A DNA stretch of 64,000 nt, from positions 89,116,966 through 89,180,965 of the forward strand of contig NC_092087.1 of the NCBI RefSeq assembly GCF_045679555.1. Reading direction: 5' to 3'. The notes beneath the pieces were generated by a model. That model had not been told where the DNA came from and ran no database searches. It worked only from the letters and a program-made list of their open reading frames with translations. This DNA is from Salvelinus alpinus (lineage: Eukaryota > Chordata > Actinopteri > Salmoniformes > Salmonidae). This document shows positions 45,577-56,517 of the stretch, piece after piece. The translations under genes were made by a program, and so were the position numbers. Every line of letters starts with the position of its first letter. Position 1 is the first letter of the stretch.

Positions 45577-46490
45577 TGTCACGCCCCGGCCTTAGTTATC
45601 TTTGTTTTCTTTATTATTTTAGTTAGGTCAGGGTGTGACATGGGGGATGTTTGTGTGTTTTTGTCTCGTCTAGGGTGTTTGTATTGTCTAGGGGGTGTTT
45701 GTAGAGTTCATGGGGTTGTGTTCATTGTAGGTGTTTATGTAAGTCTATGGTTGCCTAGATTGGTTCTCAATTAGAGACAGCTGTCTATCGTTGTCTCTGA
45801 TTGGGAGCCATATTTAGGCAGCCATAGTCATTAGGTAGTCGAACGGCTGTTTTCCTCCTCTTCGTCTGAAGAGGAGGTGTAGGGATCGGACCAAAATGCA
45901 GCGGGTGATGAATACATGATGAATTTATTTAGACAAGACAAAACACGAAGTACACTTGAGAAATTACAAAATAACAAAAACGACGTAGACCGACCTGAAC
46001 ATGAGAACTTACATATAAACGAAGAACGCACAAACAGGAACAGACTAGACAAACGAAACAGTCCCGTGTGGTAACAAACACTGACACGGAAGACAATCAC
46101 CCACAAACAAACGGTGTGAACAGCCTACCTTAATATGGTTCTCAATCAGAGGAAACGTCAAACACCTGCCCCTAATTGAGAACCATATCAGGCAACACAT
46201 TGAACCCAACATAGAAACACATAACATAGACTACCCACCCAGCTCACGCCCTGACCATACTAAACAAATACAAAAACAACGGAAAACAGGTCAGGAACGT
46301 GACAGGTAGGTTGTGGGTGATCGTCTATGTCTAAGTTGCCTGTGTCTGCACTTTTGTTTATTATAGCGTCACGTTTATTGTTGTGTCTAGTTTGTATAGT
46401 GTTCGTTTTGTCTTCTTCTAATAAAGAGAAAAATGTATTTATATCACGCTGCGCCTTGGTCCTCTCTTTCACGTAACAACGAGCGTGACA
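45577..46490 (+). mobile_element. Solo LTR, interrupted by a second LTR
   Basis: TGTCACGCCC to GAGCGTGACA with target duplication GTTCC (45572-45576, 46491-46495). The empty site is preserved in the paralogous flank at about 23108. The part near the end has TAATAAAGAG and CACGCTGCGCCTTGGTCC as in the LTR at 19087. About 448 bp without the insertion. Confidence 0.85.
45839..46304 (-). mobile_element. Solo LTR nested in another solo LTR
   Basis: 466 bp with target duplication GGTAG (45834-45838, 46305-46309). It is the same family as 14994-15465, with the first bases mutated (TCGAACGG). It carries the hairpin TGGTTCTCAATCAGAGG / CCTAATTGAGAACCA. Confidence 0.85.
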
Positions 46491-46595
46491 GTTCCATTTA
46501 CATTTGGTCAGTTCCATGATGTCATTCATTCTATTCTACAAACACATTCAATTTACACTCCTCATCAGCTGCATCAAAGTGATACGGAAGGTTCC

Positions 46596-47018
46596 AGTGT
46601 TCTAGACTAGAGTTCTCCCTACTGGCATCTCAACATTACTGCAGTGTTCTAGACTAGAGCTCTCCCTACTGGCATCTCAACATTACTGCAGTGTTCTAGA
46701 CTAGAGTTCTCCCTACTGGCATCTCAACATTACTGCAGTGTTCTAGACTAGAGTTCTCCCTACTGGCATCTCAACATTACTGCAGTGTTCTAGACTAGAG
46801 TTCTCCCTACTGGCATCTCAACATTACTGCAGTGTTCTAGACTAGAGCTCTCCCTACTGGCATCTCAACATTACTGCAGTGTTCTAGACTAGAGTTCTCC
46901 CTACTGGCATCTCAACATTACTGCAGTGTTCTAGACTAGAGTACTCCCTACTGGCATCTCAACATTACTGCAGTGTTCTAGACTAGAGGTCTCCCTACTG
47001 GCATCTCAACATTACTGC
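46596..47018. repeat. 47-bp minisatellite, nine units
   Basis: Unit TGTTCTAGACTAGAGTTCTC + CCTACTGGCATCTCAACATT + ACTGCAG. The same sequence is single-copy in flanks at about 10870, 16420, 23200 and 53098, and double at 31568. It is thus an expansion of a duplicated gene flank. Confidence 0.95.
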
Positions 47019-47234
47019 AGCCTCCAGCCCTGATGTCCTTATTCATTTGTGCAGTAATATGAATAGAATGAATGGATACTGTTCCATTAATTCCAGCCAT
47101 TCCTCCTATATCTCTGCCCACCAGCCTCCTCTGTTGTACAGTACTAGTAGTATCTTAATCTATCAGAGGCATCAATGAACATCACCATAGCCTGCTGTAT
47201 TGACTGTGTAGTGTGTTGTAGTCTGCTGTCCATA

Positions 47235-47378
47235 AATAATGTCATTTAGCAGATGCCTTTATCCAAAGCGACTTACAGTTAGTTATATGTGCATATATTT
47301 TACGTATGGGTGGTCCAGGGAACAAAACCCATCACGTTGCAGGTGCCATGCTCTACCAACTGAGCTACAGAGGACCAT
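47235..47378 (-). mobile_element. V-SINE-like tRNA-derived SINE
   Basis: The plus strand reads TCATTTAGCAGATGCCTTTATCC, the 3' domain of fish SINEs, then CTCTACCAACTGAGCTACAGAGGACC, a tRNA-like A-box head in reverse. Confidence 0.65.
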
Positions 47379-47489
47379 ATTCTATAAAGTCTAATGTGCA
47401 TATATAGATTTCTGATATGATTCAGGAGGCCTGTCAGAGGACAGACAGGAAAGCAGAACAGGAAAGTGATTGTGTTTATCTAAACCAAC

Positions 47490-48708
47490 AAACCCACAAC
47501 ACTGTGTCTCATGTTAATACTACTCCTAACCACAACCCACCATCACTGTGTCTCATGTTAATACTACTCCTAAACACAAAACACCATCACTGTGTCTCAT
47601 GTTAATACTACTCCTAAACACAACCCACCATCACTGTGTCTCATGTTAATACTACTCCTAAACACAACCCGCCGTCACTGTGTCTCATGTTAATACTACT
47701 CCTAAACACAACCAACCATCACTGTGGCTCATGTTAATACTACTCCTAAACACAACCCACCATCACTGTGTCTCATGTTAATACTACTCCTAAACACAAC
47801 CCACCATCACTGTGTCTCATGTTAATACTACTCCTAAACACAACCCACCATCACTGTGTCTCATGTTAATACTACTCCTAAACACAACCCACCATCACTG
47901 TGTCTCATGTTAATACTACTCCTAAACACAACCCGCCATCACTGTGTCTCATGTTAATACTACTCCTAAACACAACCAACCATCACTGTGGCTCATGTTA
48001 ATACTACTCCTAAACACAACCCACCATCACTGTGTCTCATGTTAATACTACTCCTAAACACAACCCACCATCACTGTGTCTCATGTTAATACTACTCCTA
48101 AACACAACCTACCATCACTGTGTCTCATGTTAATACTACTCCTAAACACAACCCACCATCACTGTGTCTCATGTTAATACTACTCCTAAACACAACCCGC
48201 CATCACTGTGTCTCATGTTAATACTACTCCTAAACACAACCAACCATCACTGTGGCTCATGTTAATACTACTCCTAAACACAACCCACCATCACTGTGTC
48301 TCATGTTAATACTACTCCTAAACACAACCCACCATCACTGTGTCTCATGTTAATACTACTCCTAACCACAACCCACCATCACTGTGTCTCATGTTAATAC
48401 TACTCCTAAACACAACCCACCATCACTGTGTCTCATGTTAATACTACTCCTAAACACAACCCACCATCACTGTGTCTCATGTTAATACTACTCCTAAACA
48501 CAACCCACCATCACTGTGTCTCATGTTAATACTACTCCTATACACAACCCCCCATCACTGTGTCTCATGTTAATACTACTCCTAAACACAACCCACCATC
48601 ACTGTGTATCATGTTAATACTACTCCTAAACACAACCCACCATCACTGTGTCTCATGTTAATACTACTCCTAAACACAACCCACCATCACTGTGTCTCAT
48701 GTTAATAC
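47490..48708. repeat. 44-bp minisatellite
   Basis: About 27 units of CATCACTGTGTCTCATGTTA + ATACTACTCCTAAACACAAC + CCAC. A variant pair (CCGCC next to CCAACCATCACTGTGGCTC) returns at 47711, 47975 and 48239, i.e. every 264 bp or six units. No spacers, so not a CRISPR. Confidence 0.97.
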
Positions 48709-49950
48709 GACTCCGAAAGCTCTTACGAAGCATCCACCCAATCACTCTCACTCTTACTATAGGCCATTTTCAAACAAGTCTCCAAAACAATCTATTACTC
48801 ACAGAGCTCTTAAAATAACATGCAAAAGTATTATATATGAAACCACATGTACAATACTGTATCAGATTAATATGCAAAAATACATCTACAGAGTATACTG
48901 CACATAACAGAAAAACAAAACAATGTAAATTCCAATAGCATTGCCATGCAGAAAACAGGATACAGAAGTTCATGGACACAAACAAATAATAAAAGATACA
49001 TATTTTAAGATATCGTCAAGCATACTTACAGAGTGAAGGGGACATGTGTTGTAAGTTAACTTACTGGAAGTCTATGTAAATAGACACTGAGTGTGAGGTT
49101 TGAAGTCTGTGGTTGACAACTTTGAAGCAGTCAGGGACAATAGAGTTGAATAGAGGGCGTTCTTGCTTCAAAGCCTGTTTTAGCATGGCTAAGCCATTGC
49201 ATACACCATTTCAGTTGGTATACCGACTGTTATTAAACTTAAGGAAGTTGAAGAAGAAGACATTAACTACTTTAAAATGGAAATAGCCCTCAATGGCGCT
49301 GCTCATTCTGTCACAGAAGACATCTTGACAAAGATGCCAAGATATACCCTCTATCCAACTCTATGTCAGTAACTAAGACACTTATGCAGAAGGCTTCCTT
49401 CCACAGTCACACAGACAGTGTTCACGAGCATCAAAACTGTGATGTATGATGGGTAAATTGTGACTGACTGGTCTATTAATAACATTGAGTAGTTATTTAT
49501 CATGCAAGGTGATTTGTAGATCTTGACTTGCCTATAAAGTTGGCCGCAATGTCGAACACTCCCACATTTACAAAAATCCCATTCAAGTCACGGGACTGAT
49601 ATTAAGATTTCACATAAGAACATTCTCACATCATGTTCAAATCATCTGTAAGTGATTTATTTTTTTATTTTTTAAACTTTTGATTGATTTCAAAATGATG
49701 TGCGAGAAATGCCTCTTATCAGTCAAATGACGAATGGGATTTGTGCCACGACTGCTAAAACGTTAGCAAGTGGAAACAGTGCCAGGGGAAAATAAACCAA
49801 AGCATGGACTGCTGTCACACCATGTTCATAGACTGCTAAAAGGGTAGGGAAACCAATGTGTCATTTTGTAATTTGGGTGAACCTTCAAGATATGATAACA
49901 ATATATTAGCAAGAGAATAGAGGTGTAAGGTCTAGCTTTGGTTTGGTGCC
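48709..49950. other. Orphan leader region
   Basis: At about 49020-49140 a decayed leader/promoter (ACTTACAGAGTGAAGGGGACA, GTGGTTGACAACTTTGAAGCAG) resembles those of genes 1, 2 and 4. No signal exon accompanies it. The rest (49140-49950) shows no gene. Confidence 0.45.
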
Positions 49951-49954
49951 ATAG

Positions 49955-51075
49955 CTCTTTAGTCCATGTTCTGTGCTGGTTCACTTTAGTCCAGGTTCTG
50001 CGGTGGTTCTCTTCAGTCCATGTTTGTTGTGGTTCTATCAGTCCAGGTTCTGTGGTGGTTCTATCAGTCAAGGTTCTGTGGTGGTTCTATCAGTCCAGGT
50101 TCTGTGTTGATTCTCTTCAGTCCAGGTTCTGTGGTGGTTCTCTTCCCTCCAGGTTCTGTGGTGGTTCTATCAGTCCAGGTTCTGTGGTGGTGGTCTTCAG
50201 TCCAGGTTCTGTGGTGGTTCTATCAGTCCAGGTTCTGTGGTGGTTCTCTTCCCTCCACGTTCTGTGGTGGTTCTCTTCCCTCCAGGCTCTGTGGTGGTTC
50301 TCTTTAGTCCAGGTTCTGTGGTGGTTCTCTTTAGTCCAGGTTCTGTGGTGGTTCTCTTCAGTACAGGTTCTGTGGTGGTTCTCTTCAGTCCAGGTTCTGT
50401 GGTGGTTCTCTTCAGTCCAGGTTCTGTGGTGGTTCTCTTTAGTCCAGGTTCTGTGGTGGTTCTCTTCAGTCTAGGTTCTGTGGTGGTTCTCTTTAGTCCA
50501 GGTTCTGTGGTGGTTCTCTTCAGTCTAGGTTATGTGGTGGTTCTCTTCTCTCCAGGTCCGGTGGTGGTTTTATCAGTCCAGGTTCTGTGGTGGTTCTATC
50601 AGTCCAGGTTCTGTGGTGGTTCTCTTCCCTCCAGGTTCTGTGGTGGTTCTATCAGTCCAGGTTCTGTGGTGGTTCTATCAGTCCAGGTTCTGTGGTGGTT
50701 CTCTTCAGTCTAGGTTCTGTGGTGGTTCTATCAGTCCAGGTTCAGTGGTGGTTTTATCAGTCCAGGTTCTGTGTTGGTTCTATCAGTCCAGGTTCTGTGG
50801 TTGTTCTCTTCCCTCCAGGTTCTGTGGTGGTTCTATCAGTCCAGGTTCTGTGGTGGTTCTATCAGTCCAGGTTCTGTGGTGGTTCGATCAGTCCAGGTTC
50901 TGTGGTAGTTCTCTTCCCTTCAGGTTCTGTGGTGGTTCTATCAGTCCAGGTTCTGTGGTGCTTCTATCAGTCCAGGTTCTGTGGTGGTTCTATCAGTCCA
51001 GGTTCTGTGGTGGTTCTATCAGTCCAGGTTCTGTGGTGGTTCTATCAGTCCAGGTTCTGTGGTGGTTTTCTCCCC
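49955..51075. repeat. 26-27 bp minisatellite at the 3' end of gene 4
   Basis: About 42 units of GTGGTGGTTCTATCAGTCCA + GGTTCT, with TCTCTTCAG and TCTCTTCCCTC variants. The unit is homologous to that of 1972-2395. The first unit on the minus strand carries the TGA of the gene 4 terminal exon (51045-51047). Confidence 0.95.
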
Positions 51076-51152
51076 TGAATGGTCTGATAAACGGAGGGCT
51101 GAGCATCTCTCTGAAGAGCTGTGAACGTGTCACTGGGGGAGATTTTCACACT
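51045..51152 (-). CDS. Gene 4 terminal exon with intact ITIM
   Basis: Acceptor CTGTCTCTCTCAG, then 36 codons in phase 0: SVKISPSDTFTALQ, then QPSVYQTIQG and the end KPPQNLD with TGA. SVYQTI fits the ITIM consensus. DTFTAL aligns with DTYTGL/DTYTPL of gene 1 with tyrosine changed to phenylalanine. The gene 1 terminal exon aligns with its first 24 bases only. Confidence 0.6.
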   Translation of the reverse strand, partial: SVKISPSDTFTALQRDAQPSVYQTIQGRKPPQNLD

Positions 51153-52382
51153 CTGAGAGAGACAGCGACACAGGAAACACAGTATGAGCACTTTACACAC
51201 TGCTCTATAGCATTCTCTTTCACTTCTACTTTCTTTGTTCATCTCTCTCCTCTGTCTCTGTCTTTCTCTCACTCACCCACTTACCCACTCACACAAACAA
51301 ACACAAATACTATATACAAAATAAACACATGAATGAATATGTTATAACATACTTACTGCCAGAGTGTCTGGTCCTCATTTTCAGTGGTGTGTGTGTCCCA
51401 GTTAGGGTCAGGATGGACACTCTGTGGACAGAGAGCTGTGTCAAGGTAACAGTGAAAATAGTAGAACGAGTAAATAAAAGCAGTAACTTATCAACAGGAA
51501 GTTTGTTGATATCATGACCATCTGTAGAGCATCTATCCAGACCATCCAAATAAAGTGTGACTAAAAAACAATATCACTGTAAATCCCTTTATCATTTAGT
51601 TATCACTCTAATACACAGATGGAAGAAATCCTATGTTATACAGATGTAAATACAAACCAAGACAATTTTCCTGAAATAAATGGAATTCAACAGTTTAGCT
51701 TAATTGAATGTAACTGTACCTGTGACAGTCAGAGTGACTCCAGGATCACCACTATATTTCCTTACGGTCTGATCTGTTATAAATCTAAACTTGTAAGTAG
51801 CTGAGTCACACTCTCTCAGATCTCTGATCGTCAGGGTGTGACCAATCTTCTTGTTGCTACAGTACATCACATGACCAGTGTAGTCTGGTTCATCACTCAG
51901 AGTCACAGGATTCCCCTCAGCATCATGTTAGTGAACCAGAAGGTAGTTGTTACTGTACCACCGGGATATGTGTTAGAGCAGGACAGCTCCACTGTTGACC
52001 CCTTCAAGGTACAGATACTCTGAGTGATGTACGTAACATCCTGACCCAGTAACACTGCAACACAATCACACATTATAGTGATTCTACATTACAGACCCAT
52101 TTCCTCACACTAACAGCATTTGTCCATACCTTGTTGCCGTACTCTACTTGCTGAGTGTGAATGGAAACCACAGAAAGGGCCTAAGCGTTACTCAGTGAGG
52201 TGTGAAAGACAACTATTCCAGAAAAGCAGAAGCCCCTAACAGACGATGTCACTGAACACACCAGAATAACATTAAGATAACATTACTAAACAGTTATGAA
52301 TGAGACCATACCTGCTACAGACCAGAGAAAGACCACCAACACACTTCCTGCTGTTCTCAAGGCCATTGTTGCATCTCCCACC
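51045..52382 (-). pseudogene. Gene 4: internally deleted CD22-like relic
   Basis: Remaining parts: signal exon 52366-52312 ([19 protein letters not shown]); V exon 52054-51720 (335 nt, one-base frameshift near 51915 with TGA); ITAM-like exon 51421-51357 (65 nt where intact copies have 81, second tyrosine lost); terminal exon 51152-51045. Intron sequence beside the V exon matches the V1-C2 intron of gene 1 (plus strand TCACTGTAAATCCCTTTATCA), so everything from the first C2 exon to the first tail exons was removed by one deletion. Confidence 0.75.
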
Positions 52383-52660
52383 CTGCAGTCTTAGAAACAT
52401 AAACAACAACTCACTCTATAGCTGGTGAATAACTCCACCTGATACATTAATAAACCACTCCAGGGTCCATATTTACAAAGTGTCTCAGAGTAGGAGAGCT
52501 GATATAGGATCAGTTTAGACTTTTAGATCATCATTATATGGACCGGTAGGACCTGATCCTACATCAGCACTCCTTCTCTGAGACACATAATGAATACAGG
52601 CCCTGATGTAACAACCAAAACTATAGGTCAAAAATGTAAGTAAAAGTAAAATGATACAGT

Positions 52661-52666
<6 letters not shown>

Positions 52667-52697
<31 letters not shown>
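52667..52697. repeat. (AT)n microsatellite
   Basis: Short AT run in the 5' intron of gene 4. Confidence 0.85.
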
Positions 52698-52699
<2 letters not shown>

Positions 52700-52717
52700 A
52701 TGATCTCGTCAACTTAC

Positions 52718-52812
52718 ATAGTGAAGGGGAGAGGTCTTGTACAGTGAGTCAACGTACCGTTGTAGCAGTGCATAGAAAGAAGAAGTGTGATTTTAGTGAT
52801 TGACACATTTTG
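52718..52812 (-). promoter_or_regulatory. Gene 4 leader exon relic
   Basis: Donor TATGTAAGTTG at 52717, preceded by CTCTCCCCTTCAC. The TATA position reads CAAAATGTG and is degenerate compared with genes 1 and 2. Confidence 0.45.
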
Positions 52813-52859
52813 AAAGTAGCCTAGTCAGGGATGTAAGACAATCACATGCATCAACAGCA

Positions 52860-53290
52860 TGTCAGAAAGGGATGTACTGGATCTACTGCTAAAGACCACA
52901 TAGCTATTTACATTTCTTCATTTGAGGAGTGGGCCTACATTTTGCCTAAATGCAGCCCATTTTCAATGTAGTCTTTTCTTTAAATGCAGATCCACAACAA
53001 AGTGTTGACTGTTCTATATGGTTTCTTAATGTGTTTCCTCACATAATGTGACCCATCCCTCCTCATCATCTGCATCAAAGTGCTACTGAAGGTTCCAGTG
53101 TTATGGACTAGAGCTCCCCCTACTGGCATCTCAACCTTACTGCAGCCTTCTGTCTCTCTTCAAATGTCACAATCATGTCCTCATCCACTTGGATCAATAA
53201 CAAAATAACAAACTGGTAACAAGATGCCTGAGACTGAGATCCCGATTCCCAACCGTTTCCCAAGTGTGCAAGTTCACTCTTCCCGTCATG
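52860..53290. repeat. Duplicated gene flank
   Basis: Matches 10600 and 22905: ATGTCAGAAAGGGATG, TCATCTGCATCAAAGTGCTAC and a single 47-bp-type unit at about 53097. Ends where TTAA element 3 begins. Confidence 0.55.
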
Positions 53291-53293
53291 GAT

Positions 53294-55559
53294 TTAAACT
53301 TCTTGTCACTATAGGGGGTGCTGTTTCAACTTCGACATTTATCGTTCCCAAATTAAACTGCCTCGTACTCAATTCTTGCTCGTACAATATGCATATTATT
53401 ATTACTATTGGATAGAAAACAATCTCTAGTTTCTAAAACCGTTTGAATTATGTCTGTGGGTGAAACAGAACTCATTCTGCAGCGAAATTCATGACAGGAA
53501 CTGCGAAGGTCTGAAAACGAGGCTCTGTTCTCAGATCAGTTTAAAGCTCTGTATGTATCCTATGGGTCGACATGAACTGCACGCGCCTTCCCCTGGATGT
53601 CAGTAACCAATGAGAATTGGAATGGAGTTTCTACGCAGATCTCAGACCTTATAAAGCCCCATGGAGTGGGGGGTGCATTCTTTTCGACGTTCGTCAAAAC
53701 GCAAAGAAGGACCTCAGGATGGCATGCTCAAAAGCTCAAGTTATAGGCCTTAGATATATCCGGCTCTGATTTTATTCGATATAGGTGTTAGAAACATCAT
53801 AACGAAGTTATTTTAAACCGAGTTATATCAGTTTATGCGAGTATATTGCGATTGTCGGAATTTCCTTAGTTTTTTGAAGATTTGGGCATGTCTGCGCCAC
53901 ATAGCTATTGTTAGCTGCTAGTTCCAAAGTTGAAGAGGACGTTTTACAACCGAGCAACGATTCTTTTGGACAAAGGACAACTTGCCCAAGATTCTGATGG
54001 AAGCTCGTCCAAAAGTAAGAGCTATTTATGATGTTATTCCGTATTTATGTGGAAAAATGTAAAAGGATTTGTCCGCCATTAATTGCGGCACTGGTCTGGC
54101 TGTAACGCACACTGTATGTCTAGTAACGTTAATTTAAAAAAATCTAACACAGCGGTTGCATTAATAACTAATGCATCTTTCATTTGCTGTCCAACCTGTA
54201 TTTTTTTGTCAAGTTTACAATTATTTATCGATTAGATTAGGTGCCTCTCCAAGATGGCGCCGACCAGAATGCATGAAATGTTGCAACTGATCACATTGTA
54301 TAACCACGATTTGTGCTGCTAAATATGCACATTTTCGAACAAAACCTATATGCATTGTGTAATATGATGTTACAGGACTGTCATCTGATGAAGTTTATCA
54401 AGGTTAGTCAAATTATATATCTTTTGCTGGATTGTTACGATCGCTAACCTTTGCTGCTGGTAAATGCGGTTGTGTTTCTGGCTATTGTGCTAAGCTAATA
54501 TAATGATATATTGTGTTTTCGCTGTAAAACACTTAAAAAATCTGACATATTGGCTGGATTCACAAGATGTTGGGCTTTCATTTGCTGTACGCTGTGTATT
54601 TTTCAGAAATGTTTTATGATGAGTAATTAGGCATTTGACGTTGGTCTCTATAATTATTCTGCCTGCATCGACGCTATTTCAGATTGCAGCTGCAATGTAG
54701 AACTGTGATTTATACCTGAAATATACACATTTTTCTAACAAAACATATGCTATACAATAAATATGTTATCAGACTGTCATCTGATTAAGTTTTTTCTTGG
54801 TTAGTGACTATTTATACCTTTATTTGGTCGAATTAGTGATGGCTACCTATGCAGGAAAAAAATGGTGGAAAAAAAGTTGTGTCTTTTTTTGCTATGGTGG
54901 TTAGCTAATAGAAATACATATTTTGTCTTCCCTGTAAAACATTAAAAAAATCGGAAATGATGGCTGGATTCACAACATCTGTATCTTTCATTTGGTGTCT
55001 TGGACTTGTGATTTCATGAACATTTTATTATATGATATCCCTATAGCTTTAGGCTAGGCTATGCTAGTCTGCTTTTTTGATGGGGGGATCCCGGATCCGG
55101 GTTTGTGACTCGAGGTTAATCTTGGTGCTACAGGGGGTGATTTATACCTGAAATATACACATTTTTCTAACAAAACATATGCTATACCATAAATATGTTA
55201 TCAGACTGTCATCTGATGAAGTTGTTTCTTGGTTAGTGGCTATTTATATCTTTATTTGGTCGAATTTGTGATAGCTACTGATGGAGTAAAAAAATGGTGG
55301 AGTAAAAAAAGTGGTGTCTTTTGCTAACGTGGTTAGCTAATAGATTTACATATTGTGTCTTCCCTGTAAAACATTTTAAAAATCAGAAATTATGGCTGGA
55401 TTCACAAGATGTGTATCTTTCATCTGGTGTCTTGGACTTGTGATTTAATGATATTTAGATGCTAGTATTTACTTGTGACGCTATGCTAGGCTATGCTAGT
55501 CAGCTTTTTTACTGATGGGGGTGCTCCCGGACCCGGGTTTGGGAGGAATTAGAGGTTAA
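53294..55559. mobile_element. TTAA-flanked element 3 with duplicated 3' part
   Basis: From TTAA at 53294 (ACTTCTTGTCACTATAGGGG) to TTAA at 55556. An internal terminus CGAGGTTAA lies at 55111-55119, and 54706-55119 is repeated in diverged form at 55136-55559 (GTGATTTATACCTGAAATAT). Homologous over its length to the element at 40449. No transposase. Confidence 0.65.
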
Positions 55560-55562
55560 CCA

Positions 55563-55925
55563 GTTTAAAATAAGCTGTGGAACAGTATGTGGGTCATATA
55601 CCACAAACCCCTGAAGTGCCTTATTGATGTTGCTATAAACTTAAGCAATAATGCCCGAGGAGGTGTGGTATATGGCCAATATACTACGGCTAAGGGCTGT
55701 TCTTATGCACAACGCAACGCGGAGTGCTTTGATGCAGCCCTTAGCCGTCGTATATTGGCCACATACCACATACCACAAACCCCGAGGTGCCTTATTTTAA
55801 ACTGGTTACCAATTTACTTAGACCAGTAAATACAAATTTAAATACCCATGGTATACGGTCTGGTATACCACGCCTTTCAGCTAATCAGCATTCACGGCTC
55901 AAACCACCCAGTTTATAATGGTCAA
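55563..55925. mobile_element. Foldback/MITE-like element
   Basis: CAGTTTAAAATAAG at the left and CCACCCAGTTTATAATGG at the right, with a central palindrome GGCCAATATACTACGGCTAAGG / CCTTAGCCGTCGTATATTGGCC. Related to 34660 and 22330. Confidence 0.55.
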
Positions 55926-55991
55926 TATTCCACACCTCCACAGGCATTATATCACTTAGTTTAAATATACAGGTCCAGATATACAAGGTTT

Positions 55992-56472
55992 TTATCAAAC
56001 GTGTTCTGTTCAGGTCTTCTTGGTTCTGGGTTTGTTGTGTTCAGGTCTTCCTGGTTCTGGGTTTGTTGTGTTCAGGTCTTCTTCTTTCTGGGTTTGTTGT
56101 GTTCAGGTCTTCTTGGTTCTGGGTTTGTTGTGTTTGGGTCTTCTTGGTTTTGGGTTTGTTGTATTCAGGTCTTCTTGGTTCTGGGTTTGTTGTGTTCAGG
56201 TCTTCTTGGTTCTGGGTTTGTTGCGTTCAGGTCTGCTTGGTTCTGGGTTTGTTGTGTTCGGGTCTTCTTGGTTCTGGGTTTGTTGCGTTCAGGTCTGCTT
56301 GGTTCTGGGTTTGTTGTGTTCGGGTCTTCTTGGTTCTGGGTTTGTTGTGTTCAGGTCTTCTTGGTTCTGGGTTTGTTGCGTTCAGGTCTTCTTGGTTCTG
56401 TGTTTGTTGTGTTCAGGTCTTCTTGGTTCTGGGTTTGTTGCGTTCAGGTCTTCTTGGTTCTGGGTTTGTTGA
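55992..56472. repeat. 31-bp minisatellite at the 3' end of gene 3
   Basis: About 16 units of CAGGTCTTCTTGGTTCTGGG + TTTGTTGTGTT with GCGTT and CTGCTT variants. The first unit on the minus strand contains the gene 3 stop codon (56444-56446). Confidence 0.9.
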
Positions 56473-56517
56473 CTGTACTGTAGAGAACAGAGGAGTCCTC
56501 CTCAGCTGCTGGTGCTG
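56444..56517 (-). CDS. Gene 3 terminal exon, ITIM plus minisatellite-borne stop
   Basis: Acceptor TCTCTCTTCAG, then 74 nt in phase 1: [20 protein letters not shown] and KKT with TGA. VLYSTV fits the ITIM. The last codons are one minisatellite unit. If the preceding exon were not spliced at GTGAGC (56871-56876), its frame would run on into an unrelated intron stretch. Confidence 0.65.

Noticed and set aside
47340-47378. A tRNA gene on the minus strand
   Set aside because: Only a SINE head is present; the remainder is the SINE body.
47490-48708. CRISPR-like array
   Set aside because: Units are contiguous without unique spacers, and the host is a vertebrate; it is a minisatellite.
49938-51332. 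Long plus frames (VVLFSPGSVV repeats)
   Set aside because: Antisense of the gene 4 minisatellite; unit length divisible by three keeps frames open.
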